A stretch of 6,192 nt of DNA from the NCBI GenBank assembly GCA_023140905.1, contig JAGLKS010000013.1, positions 1-6,192 on the forward strand, given 5' to 3'. This DNA is from Alphaproteobacteria bacterium. GTDB lineage: Bacteria; Pseudomonadota; Alphaproteobacteria; Micavibrionales; Micavibrionaceae. The notes under the pieces were generated by a model. That model made no database searches and was not told the origin of the DNA. It was given only the letters and a program-made list of their open reading frames with translations. Positions 1 through 4,510 of the stretch are shown piece after piece. Each line of letters begins with the position of its first letter. The first letter of the stretch is position 1. Made by a program: the position numbers and the translations under genes.

Positions 1-59
1 AGCTCTTCTGACACTTCACCTGCGGTGAAGGTGGTCTTTATATCTGTAATTCTGGTCAT
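1..59 (-). CDS. Phage tail protein, N-terminal fragment (FTAGE-motif family)
   Basis: Only the first 19 codons are inside the window; the gene runs off the left edge. The translation begins MTRITDIKTTFTAGEVSEEL. A short N-terminal 'xFTAGE(L/V)S' motif is typical of large tail or tail-tubular-type proteins encoded directly after the gp11-like gene in T7-like and related podoviruses. The start is supported by a purine-rich ribosome site (AAAGGAAAAG) ending about two bases before the ATG. By phage gene order it should follow tail tubular protein A directly. Here about 1.4 kb of toxin-antitoxin DNA and a terminator separate them. The exact family (gp12-like tail tube protein B or another tail/stabilisation protein) cannot be decided from 19 residues. 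Confidence 0.7.
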   Translation of the reverse strand, partial: MTRITDIKTTFTAGEVSEE

Positions 60-91
60 GTCTTTTCCTTTAATCTCTATAATTCAGGCAT

Positions 92-117
92 AAAAAAACC
101 GCCCATCTGGACGGCTT
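92..117 (-). terminator. Intrinsic terminator of the toxin-antitoxin operon
   Basis: Read on the minus strand, AAAGCCGTCC, a four-base loop AGAT, and GGGCGGTTT form a roughly 10-bp stem with two G-T wobbles, running straight into seven T residues. It lies 25 bases after the stop of the third operon gene and 33 bases before the start of the next phage tail gene. It should therefore end the accessory operon, and would also block late phage read-through unless antiterminated. Confidence 0.85.
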
Positions 118-141
118 TGTTTGGTTTTTGTCTATCTATTT

Positions 142-456
142 TTATTTCTCTTTTGGTTTTTCTTTTATAACAAGCTTATTTGGAACAATTACATCACGAG
201 AAATCTCTGTAAACAATTCTACTATACTATGAACTTGGTTCACCGGCATAACAATAGTAGCAACGATTTCTCTTTCTCTAACGTCATTATTCGTCATCAT
301 TTTATCGCTAGTAAGATTAAACTTAACGACTTCATCAGAAACCATTATCCCCTGAATTCCATCTGCATAGATTTCCGAGTGTCCTCCAATCTTTTCATAT
401 AATTCCAATTTTATGCCTGAATCATCAGTATGTGTCATCAATGGTTTCCTAGGCAT
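142..456 (-). CDS. Third gene of toxin-antitoxin operon, 104-residue protein of unknown function
   Basis: The protein is small, cytoplasmic-looking and partly acidic, with a lysine-rich C-terminus (KEKPKEK). Its core (about residues 28-88) reads as beta-strands around 'YADGIQGIMVSDEVVKF' and 'REIVATIVMP', followed by a helix 'VHSIVELFTEIS'. This strand-strand-MP-helix pattern resembles DUF3467-like small proteins ('YANxxxV...F...RIVMSP...L'), but that is an impression, not a search result. Its start overlaps the antitoxin stop by 8 bases (ATGCCTAG), indicating translational coupling, and AGGGA lies about 8 bases upstream. A second ATG six codons in (MTHTDDSG) is a possible alternative start. 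Being third after a toxin and an XRE antitoxin, it could be an accessory regulator or a chaperone analogous to the SecB-like protein of toxin-antitoxin-chaperone systems. It is shorter than SecB and I see no clear SecB signature. Confidence 0.75.
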   Translation of the reverse strand: MPRKPLMTHTDDSGIKLELYEKIGGHSEIYADGIQGIMVSDEVVKFNLTSDKMMTNNDVREREIVATIVMPVNQVHSIVELFTEISRDVIVPNKLVIKEKPKEK

Positions 457-886
457 ATTGTTTCCCTGCTATTTTATATGTTTCTGATTGCTTTGTACCT
501 AAATTAAAAAAACGTACATTTTTTCGAACCCTGCTACTTTCCTCTGAATATGTTTTAGCTAGGCAATCATACGATGCGTCATGATTATCTGAAACGATAT
601 CCTCGTATGGTGTAATTTTAATTTCAGGTTTACACGCAAGTGCACGCGCCATGTCTGACAATATCTCAATCGTGATATTGCCTGTCCCATTGAGCCGTCT
701 GGAAATAACCGACTTATGAACATCTAACCTTTCGGCGATATCTGATTTTGTCAGCCCTTCTTCTTTCTCCCTTTTTTCAAAAGCCAGATATATCTCACGC
801 CACATTGCACGCAAAAGCCTCGCACGAAAAACCTCTAAATCTTCTGCTAATAATGGCTCAATTAATTTTGAAGTATTCTTTTTCAT
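449..886 (-). CDS. XRE-family (HigA-like) antitoxin with C-terminal extension
   Basis: This is a predicted DNA-binding antitoxin that would neutralise the upstream RelE-like toxin and autorepress the operon. A helix-turn-helix is visible at about residues 44-86: 'GLTKSDIAERLDVHKSVISR' followed by 'RLNGTGNITIEILSDMARAL', the classic Cro/C1 layout. The N-terminal 40 residues are helical and charged, and may be the toxin contact or dimerisation region. After the HTH there is an extension of roughly 55 residues ending 'NVRFFNLGTKQSETYKIAGK', longer than in a minimal HigA. The start lies inside the toxin gene (29-base overlap) and is supported by GGAG five bases before the ATG. The gene overlaps the third operon member by 8 bases. 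Toxin-first order is typical of HigBA-type systems. Base composition is AT-richer than in the phage structural genes, suggesting separate acquisition. Confidence 0.88.
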   Translation of the reverse strand: MKKNTSKLIEPLLAEDLEVFRARLLRAMWREIYLAFEKREKEEGLTKSDIAERLDVHKSVISRRLNGTGNITIEILSDMARALACKPEIKITPYEDIVSDNHDASYDCLAKTYSEESSRVRKNVRFFNLGTKQSETYKIAGKQYA

Positions 887-1349
887 CTTTGCTCCACTTA
901 AAATGTCTTTCCCTGAAAAACCCTAATTCGTTACTAAAATCTATAACTTTTTTTATATGCGGTTTATAAGCCTTGAACGATTTAAGATTCTTTCTGTATT
1001 CGCAATGACTGACAATAAATATATTCTGCTTATAAAACCAGCCAAAAATCCTGACTGCATCCGGCGGTTTTGTTTTAATCTCCCATATATCCTCTTTAAT
1101 GTTCATCAACCTTCTTATTTCAAGCCCTAATAATAAATTTTGTCCTTCGACGAATTCAGAAAGTACCGCATTTACATCTTTCCATGCATTCGGATTCGGC
1201 GTTTTTTCTCCTAATTGTTTGGAACTAAAGCACCATTTATGCGCCTCTTGTGACACATAAACGCACCTGTTCTCAAGTTCACCAACATCAATCTTTGCCT
1301 TAAACTTTAATACTTTTTCGTCATTAACAGCTTGTTTTAGAGTTGCCAT
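858..1349 (-). CDS. RelE/HigB-superfamily toxin (type II toxin-antitoxin system)
   Basis: This is a predicted mRNA-cleaving or translation-blocking toxin. The recognisable core is at about residues 86-137: 'EDIWEIKTKPPDAVRIFGWF', then 'NIFIVSHCEYRK' and a helix with 'YKPHIKKVIDF'. This matches the Gp49/HigB pattern of W-E-I/L-K/R, a p-x-x-x-R strand, a hydrophobic strand ending in H, a basic K/R stretch and a C-terminal helix. At 163 residues it is longer than most RelE/HigB proteins (about 90-120), with an extra N-terminal 70 residues and a lysine/phenylalanine-rich tail. The start shown is the only ATG that fits. Its ribosome site is weak, which would keep toxin translation below that of the antitoxin. 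It is first in a three-gene operon and overlaps the antitoxin by 29 bases. It could instead be an inactive or non-ribosomal RelE-fold protein, since catalytic residues cannot be confirmed by eye. Confidence 0.82.
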   Translation of the reverse strand: MATLKQAVNDEKVLKFKAKIDVGELENRCVYVSQEAHKWCFSSKQLGEKTPNPNAWKDVNAVLSEFVEGQNLLLGLEIRRLMNIKEDIWEIKTKPPDAVRIFGWFYKQNIFIVSHCEYRKNLKSFKAYKPHIKKVIDFSNELGFFRERHFKWSKDEKEYFKIN

Positions 1350-1359
1350 CTATATCAAC

Positions 1360-1393
1360 CATCTTACGTTAAGATGCATTAAAATTGCGTTAA
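1360..1393 (-). promoter_or_regulatory. Probable antitoxin operator region upstream of the toxin gene
   Basis: A 7-bp inverted repeat with a three-base spacer (CATCTTA-CGT-TAAGATG, 1360-1376) lies 11 bases upstream of the toxin ATG. Two near-identical 9-mers, TTACGTTAA at 1364-1372 and TTGCGTTAA at 1385-1393, are exactly 21 bases apart, two helical turns. This fits cooperative binding by an XRE antitoxin dimer pair, as in autoregulated type II systems. Operator function is inferred from position and symmetry only. Confidence 0.5.
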
Positions 1394-1394
1394 A

Positions 1395-1416
1395 AGTCAA
1401 CAAAACAATTATCACA
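1395..1416 (-). promoter_or_regulatory. Candidate promoter elements for the toxin-antitoxin operon
   Basis: Two readings are possible on the minus strand. One is an extended -10 box, TGTGATAAT (1416-1408), giving a leader of about 50 bases that contains both putative operator boxes. The other uses TTGACT (1400-1395) as -35, with a poor -10 (CATCTT) 18 bases downstream inside the inverted repeat. Both place the operators where bound antitoxin would block transcription. Neither is a strong consensus. Confidence 0.35.
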
Positions 1417-1475
1417 AAATAATTTATACTGTGCACATTTACAACATAATGAGTTTTAGAAGCCCGTCAAGGTTA

Positions 1476-2045
1476 CTACTCCCGCACATTAATCAACGTA
1501 AAGTCTTCTATCCGGTTTGGGGTATCCTGCTGAGCGTCGATCTGGCGGGCGCGTTGAAAGTCGCCATCAGCTTGTTTGTATAATCTTTCCGAGCGCGATG
1601 TATTTTCCGTAATAGGGATAGCAAATTCTGCTGCAAGTTTCGTGATAAGTACGCTATCAAAATATGGCGGAAAGCTCTCTTCATCGGGACGGTAAATATA
1701 AGTCAAAATGACTTCCGACGCATTTGTATGGAGTTTTCCTGACATTATGCGATAATTTATTCCTCGCCCGCGCAAACCGTTTCCGGCACTCAAAGCACGC
1801 AGAAAGTCTGTCGGTAATTCATAGGCATAAGTAAAATCTGCTGTTGGTGCTTCGCTTAGTTGTGCCAGCTCTATTTGGCCGGTTGCGAAGCTCCATGCAT
1901 AGGCTGAAAGCAAGCTATCCCGCACTTGTTCGTATAAAGCTCCGGCGATTTCGCTTTGAGCGCTGCCGTCTTCAAACGAGCTGATCGGTGCTGCCCCGAT
2001 TTTTATAAGTGCGCGGGAGCACAGTCCAATATCTGATAAAGCCAT
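1476..2045 (-). CDS. Tail tubular protein A (T7 gp11-like)
   Basis: This is a structural protein of the short podoviral tail. In T7, gp11 forms the ring between the portal and the gp12 nozzle. The 189-residue length matches the family (T7 gp11 is about 196). Family hallmarks are visible: N-terminal 'LSDIGLCSRALIKIGAAPIS', the following acidic 'FEDGSAQSEIAGALYEQVRD', an aromatic 'YAWSFATGQIELA' segment around residues 49-61, a tyrosine-proline stretch 'YAYELPTDFLR', and a C-terminal helical part with 'ILTYIYRPDE' before it. A good ribosome site (GAGGAGA) precedes the ATG. The gene ends in adjacent TAG and TAA codons in frame. Upstream lie the 79-residue protein and capsid genes. Downstream, the expected next tail gene is displaced by the toxin-antitoxin operon. 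Confidence 0.9.
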   Translation of the reverse strand: MALSDIGLCSRALIKIGAAPISSFEDGSAQSEIAGALYEQVRDSLLSAYAWSFATGQIELAQLSEAPTADFTYAYELPTDFLRALSAGNGLRGRGINYRIMSGKLHTNASEVILTYIYRPDEESFPPYFDSVLITKLAAEFAIPITENTSRSERLYKQADGDFQRARQIDAQQDTPNRIEDFTLINVRE

Positions 2046-2163
2046 AATAAATGTCTCCTCATTAAGAATTTAAAAGCAACAACCACGCCCCTTTCCTTCA
2101 CAAGAAGAGGTAACTCATGAAAGATAAGAAGCATGGCTGTCTATTTACATAACGCGCAATTAG

Positions 2164-2403
2164 TTATGCATAAGCTGTTATAGTGACGCTGCTACCGTCA
2201 TTGGCCGAAACGACATAGAATGTTGTCACTTTCGTACCGTCAGTATCGATATTAGCAATGATTAAGTCATTCACATTGAGCATACCCGCAGCTGAAACGA
2301 AATAATCTGCTGTTGCTACGCTGTCATCTACAGTAGTGTAGTGCCATAATGTGAAGTTATTCGCGTAGGCAAGTACGCTTAAATCAGATGCTGTAAAAGC
2401 CAT
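2164..2403 (-). CDS. Small conserved-looking virion-region protein, 79 residues
   Basis: I do not recognise a named family. The protein begins MAFTASDLSVLAYANNFTLW and is rich in Ser, Thr, Ala and Val with alternating hydrophobic residues. It has only two positively charged residues at most, no membrane segment and no signal peptide. It reads as an all-beta protein: 'TLWHYTTVDD', 'MLNVNDLIIANI', 'KVTTFYVVSA', 'SSVTITAYA'. A strong ribosome site (CAGGAGA) lies about 6 bases before the ATG. It sits between the major capsid and tail tubular protein A genes, where many phages place head-decoration or head-completion proteins. Its small beta-rich make-up suits a capsid-surface or decoration role, but that is inference from position and composition only. 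Confidence 0.7.
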   Translation of the reverse strand: MAFTASDLSVLAYANNFTLWHYTTVDDSVATADYFVSAAGMLNVNDLIIANIDTDGTKVTTFYVVSANDGSSVTITAYA

Positions 2404-2460
2404 GATTTATCTCCTGAAATATAAGTTGTTTAGTTATGTATTAAGAATTAAGTTTCATAT

Positions 2461-2548
2461 TTAGAGCAAAAAGGATTTAGGCTGGATCAAGCATAAGCAC
2501 CGTAGTAACCCGGTAACGCAGATCCAACCTAAACAATCGAAGCTCTAA
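2461..2548 (-). terminator. Long multi-tiered hairpin at the capsid stop codon, possible leaky terminator
   Basis: Three nested paired segments are visible. The outer one is TTAGAGC (2461-2467) with GCTCTAA (2542-2548), 7 bp perfect and including the capsid stop codon. The middle one pairs 2476-2488 with 2521-2533, 12 of 13 positions, with the single mismatch C2482/A2527. A small inner stem is ACCG (2499-2502) with CGGT (2511-2514). On the minus strand the middle stem is followed by TCC and then five T residues, as in a weak intrinsic terminator. T7 has its T-phi terminator in the same place, right after the capsid gene. An RNase III processing site or mRNA-stabilising hairpin is the alternative. 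Confidence 0.6.
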
Positions 2549-3378
2549 TCGGGTGTCTCATCGCAGTTAATAACTACAATTCCCGATTCATCGATTAGAC
2601 CTGCGCCTTGACTCATCATGTTATTGACGAAGTGAGCAGCGCGATCTCCATGCCATGAGATATCTGTTTGCACATCACTGGCTGCGGCATGACCTATCGC
2701 TGTTTTGTGATAATAAAAACATGAGCGAATGTCATTTGCATCCATTGGCAAACCGGAATGCGGAACAAAAACTGTTCCCAGAAACATCTTAGCTTGAGTG
2801 ATGCTTGCAAATGGTAGAGCATCTGAGCCGACATAATCAGCATTGACGAATTCATCAATTGCCAGCAAATCGCTCCATTGCTTCCAGCCGACAATACAAA
2901 AACGCTGGCCATCATCGGGCACATCATTCTCACCGAATGTTTCAAAAGCCTCAAGGATCTTATCCTTGGTCAGACCAATATTGCCGTCATTAATGGTTTG
3001 AGAAGAAGCATCTTCCAGAGCTGTAATAATCAGCTCATCGGTTTTGCGGCCAAGTGCGTGAGCACCGGCATTAGCAATAACCTGACGTTCATCGATATTA
3101 GTCTTTAATTCATCCAGACGATCAACCCAGTCACCGGCATAATAGTCGCTTAAAGCTACTTCTATGTTAGAGTGATCCAGATTCATAACCGGCACCATAC
3201 CATGTGTAGATTTGATACTGGCTGTGCCCTTGCCGACCTTCTGAAAAACAGCAGAAGAGCCATTTACATTCGGGATTATGCGCACTGTATTACGCAGCTT
3301 TGATCCCTGACGTTGGTAGGCCTCATGCACTTCACGTTCGAATTGCTTGATAAAGGCCTGATCTATCGTAGTAGACAT
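2545..3378 (-). CDS. Major capsid protein
   Basis: This is the main shell protein of the phage head, predicted to have the HK97 fold. The 277-residue product carries family-type features: an N-terminal 'FIKQFEREVHEAYQRQGSKL' followed by 'RNTVR', an early beta region 'SAVFQKVGKGTASIK', a spine-helix-like segment 'DELKTNIDERQVIANAGAHA' then 'LGRKTDELII', the central 'FCIVGWKQWSDLL' strand-helix, and a C-terminal stretch with 'SWHGDRAAHFVNN' and 'GIVVINCDE'. It resembles the phage capsid family seen in many alphaproteobacterial podo-like prophages (Phage_capsid_2 type) rather than T7 gp10 itself. The ribosome site is GAGG seven bases before the ATG. Scaffold would normally be immediately upstream. 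Here about 1.2 kb with an antisense gene intervenes. No upstream promoter is obvious, although a terminator-like hairpin lies about 100 bases before the start. Confidence 0.92.
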   Translation of the reverse strand: MSTTIDQAFIKQFEREVHEAYQRQGSKLRNTVRIIPNVNGSSAVFQKVGKGTASIKSTHGMVPVMNLDHSNIEVALSDYYAGDWVDRLDELKTNIDERQVIANAGAHALGRKTDELIITALEDASSQTINDGNIGLTKDKILEAFETFGENDVPDDGQRFCIVGWKQWSDLLAIDEFVNADYVGSDALPFASITQAKMFLGTVFVPHSGLPMDANDIRSCFYYHKTAIGHAAASDVQTDISWHGDRAAHFVNNMMSQGAGLIDESGIVVINCDETPD

Positions 3379-3433
3379 TGGTAAACCTCATTTAAATTGA
3401 ATAAATTGTTAATAATGCCCGCCAACTCCGGTT

Positions 3434-3460
3434 GTCTTTGTCTTTAAATTAAGCAAAGGC
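3434..3460 (-). other. Bulged stem-loop in the capsid mRNA leader
   Basis: CTTTG-(T)-CTT at 3436-3444 pairs with AAG-CAAAG at 3451-3458, with one bulged base. A G-T wobble and a G-C pair extend it to 3434/3460, and the loop is six bases. It has no T-run on either strand, so it is not a terminator. It lies between the 3474-3528 hairpin and the capsid start, so in a capsid transcript beginning further upstream it would sit in the leader. Confidence 0.4.
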
Positions 3461-3473
3461 CAAAATCATGCAG

Positions 3474-3528
3474 AAATAAAAACATCGCGTTTAGGCACAA
3501 GCATTACGTTGTGTTATCCAAAGCGATG
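3474..3528 (-). terminator. Terminator-like hairpin upstream of capsid, closing the PilZ island
   Basis: CATCGC (3483-3488) plus TTT (3490-3492) pairs with AAAGCGATG (3520-3528), with one bulged G. After an internal loop, CACAA (3496-3500) pairs with TTGTG (3509-3513). On the minus strand the stem runs directly into TTTTTATTT (3482-3474). It would stop minus-strand transcripts coming through the island (antisense to PilZ) before they reach capsid. The internal loop and bulge make its strength uncertain. Confidence 0.5.
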
Positions 3529-3712
3529 GAAATTCTTATATGTAATATGTAGGTAATTTGTATAAACGCTGTGATATTTGATAAACTTTAAACAGAATCA
3601 TGGCGTTGATAATGACAGTGTATGAATATAATCCTAACATTGTCAAGAAGTTTTTTAATTTTATTGAAAATAATTTTACATAGCTGTGGATTTTTTCAAA
3701 GATTTCACATAT

Positions 3713-3741
3713 TTGACTTAATTTTAGCAAAAACATATAAT
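3713..3741 (+). promoter_or_regulatory. Near-consensus sigma70 promoter of the PilZ gene
   Basis: TTGACT (3713-3718) and TATAAT (3736-3741) are separated by exactly 17 bases, matching 11 of 12 consensus positions. An AT-rich tract lies just upstream. Transcription should begin near 3748, leaving a leader of under 20 bases before the PilZ start. This is the best promoter in the window and points toward the host-facing gene, opposite to the phage late genes, consistent with expression in the lysogen. Confidence 0.8.
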
Positions 3742-3764
3742 AGGATTAGTTGAGTGTATGATTA

Positions 3765-4160
3765 ATGGGTAAAAATATGTTTGGAAAATTAGCATCTTCG
3801 TTAAAGCAGGATGAGAGTTCTGCTCTTTTGCATAAAAACAGGCATCATCCGAGGCGTGGTGACGATCGTTGTGTTGGCGTTGTTAACGGTCAAATGCATC
3901 CGGTTGAGAACTGGTGCAATGGAGGCATGCTTATTACTGCTGATGAACGTTTATTTAGCATCGGTCAGGAATGTATATTCACAATAAAATTCAAGCTTCG
4001 TGATGAAATCATGGAAGTAGATCATAAAGCCCGCGTAATCCGTAAAACACCGGGTAAGGTTGCTTTGCTATTTGATCCTCTTACATCTCCTGTTCAATCG
4101 AACTTTCAAAAAGTCGTTGATGATTATGTTTCCCGCCGTTTTGTGGAATCACAAATGTAA
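3765..4160 (+). CDS. PilZ-domain protein, putative cyclic-di-GMP receptor
   Basis: PilZ domains bind cyclic-di-GMP through an RxxxR motif and a following (D/N)xSxxG motif, and control motility, exopolysaccharide or surface behaviour. Both motifs are visible in this 131-residue protein: R31-G-D-D-R35 within 'HPRRGDDRC', and N49-W-C-N-G-G54. The second has Cys at the usual Ser. Beta-barrel strands follow ('GGMLITADERLFSIGQ', 'CIFTIKFKLRDEIMEVDHKA', 'KVALLFDP') with a C-terminal helix 'NFQKVVDDYVSRRF'. There is no signal peptide, membrane segment or second output domain. It is the only plus-strand gene and lies between scaffold and capsid, convergent with a 69-residue gene. It has its own strong promoter, but the ribosome site is poor (AGGA is about 19 bases from the first ATG). 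A start at 3777 (MFGKLASSL) is a credible alternative. A host-derived moron is the likeliest explanation. Confidence 0.85.
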   Translation: MGKNMFGKLASSLKQDESSALLHKNRHHPRRGDDRCVGVVNGQMHPVENWCNGGMLITADERLFSIGQECIFTIKFKLRDEIMEVDHKARVIRKTPGKVALLFDPLTSPVQSNFQKVVDDYVSRRFVESQM

Positions 4161-4169
4161 TGTTTGCTT

Positions 4170-4185
4170 ATCCGGCAAACCGGAT
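4170..4185 (+). terminator. Short hairpin after the PilZ gene, weak terminator candidate
   Basis: ATCCGG (4170-4175), loop CAAA, and CCGGAT (4180-4185) form a perfect 6-bp stem 10 bases after the PilZ stop. The downstream plus-strand sequence is T-rich (CTTTTCCTTTT) but starts about eight bases after the stem, so termination may be weak. The hairpin lies in the gap between two convergent genes and could serve both directions. There is no T-run on the minus side. Confidence 0.4.
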
Positions 4186-4224
4186 TCATTAACTTTTCCT
4201 TTTATCCATCATTTCAGCTCGCTA

Positions 4225-4434
4225 CTATAGCTTGTTTATAAGGTTATTTAAGCGATCATAGGCTTGATCCACTTTATTTGCAAACTGGCTTATTTTAGAT
4301 TTTATAATAACTTCATTACTATCTTCGTCTTCAGAGTAGAAATCAGCAGGTGCGTGACCCAATGTTGCCCCAATAACTTCCTCAAGGTCAGTGTAAATTA
4401 TAGCAAGTTGTTTCTTTAAATTATCAGTGGTCAT
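4225..4434 (-). CDS. Small acidic protein of unknown function, 69 residues
   Basis: No family is recognised. From the chosen start the product reads MTTDNLKKQLAIIYTDLEEV and continues with an acidic middle (FYSEDEDSNE). A C-terminal amphipathic helix follows, 'KISQFANKVDQAYDRLNNLI', which could form a short coiled coil. There is no membrane segment. The frame stays open up to an ATG at 4548, but the inner ATG at 4434 is preferred: it follows a strong ribosome site (GGAGG about 6 bases upstream) and a candidate promoter lies inside the longer frame. It is convergent with the PilZ gene and its transcript would run antisense through it. It shares the island with PilZ but no functional link is visible. 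It could be a phage accessory or regulatory protein. Confidence 0.6.
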   Translation of the reverse strand: MTTDNLKKQLAIIYTDLEEVIGATLGHAPADFYSEDEDSNEVIIKSKISQFANKVDQAYDRLNNLINKL

Positions 4435-4510
4435 ATCATCCTCCGTAAGATTATTTTTAGTCAGAAATCTAAATAAATTCTTCGTGCTCGCTGTGTACCC
4501 TCCCTCTTGT

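Larger units (their letters stand above)
3379..3712. other. AT-rich intergenic stretch between capsid and PilZ genes
   Basis: I see no credible gene here. The left part (3379-3528) is the capsid leader, with its ribosome site, a bulged stem-loop (3434-3460) and the terminator-like hairpin at 3474-3528. The right part (about 3530-3712) is very AT-rich with repeated A and T runs. It precedes a strong plus-strand promoter and may act like an UP element or be non-functional spacer. A hydrophobic 66-codon open frame on the minus strand (3736-3536) has no ribosome site and looks like chance coding in AT-rich DNA. Confidence 0.6.

Noticed and set aside
14..30. Perfect 7-bp inverted repeat CTTCACC-TGC-GGTGAAG
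   Set aside because: It falls exactly on the codons of the FTAGE motif of the tail gene and has no T-run. Most likely a by-product of coding.
121..402. Plus-strand open frame opposite the third toxin-antitoxin gene
   Set aside because: It begins as a run of Phe/Leu/Trp from T-rich DNA and lies antisense to a better-supported operon gene with a ribosome site and overlap.
748..969. Plus-strand open frame opposite the toxin/antitoxin overlap
   Set aside because: Antisense shadow of two well-supported genes, with no recognisable protein features.
2085..2110. Possible small intergenic hairpin repeat (CCTTC-ACAA-GAAGAGG region)
   Set aside because: Only about five base pairs including a wobble, and only one copy in the window. 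Not enough to call a repeat family or terminator.
2003..2134. 43-codon minus-strand frame (MLLIFHELPLLV...) overlapping the start of tail tubular protein A
   Set aside because: No ribosome site, ends inside the next gene out of frame, and no plausible function.
2117..2152. Plus-strand 11-codon frame preceded by AGAGG
   Set aside because: Too short to support as a gene. The purine run is probably part of a G/A-rich spacer, and no promoter is evident.
2694..3108. Two open frames (minus 2954-2694 and plus 2878-3108) inside the capsid gene
   Set aside because: Both are alternate-frame shadows of the capsid coding sequence, with no ribosome sites or family-like sequence.
3536..3736. Hydrophobic 66-codon open frame on the minus strand
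   Set aside because: No purine-rich ribosome site, very AT-rich DNA, and its start overlaps the -10 box of the PilZ promoter on the other strand. The hydrophobicity reflects base composition.
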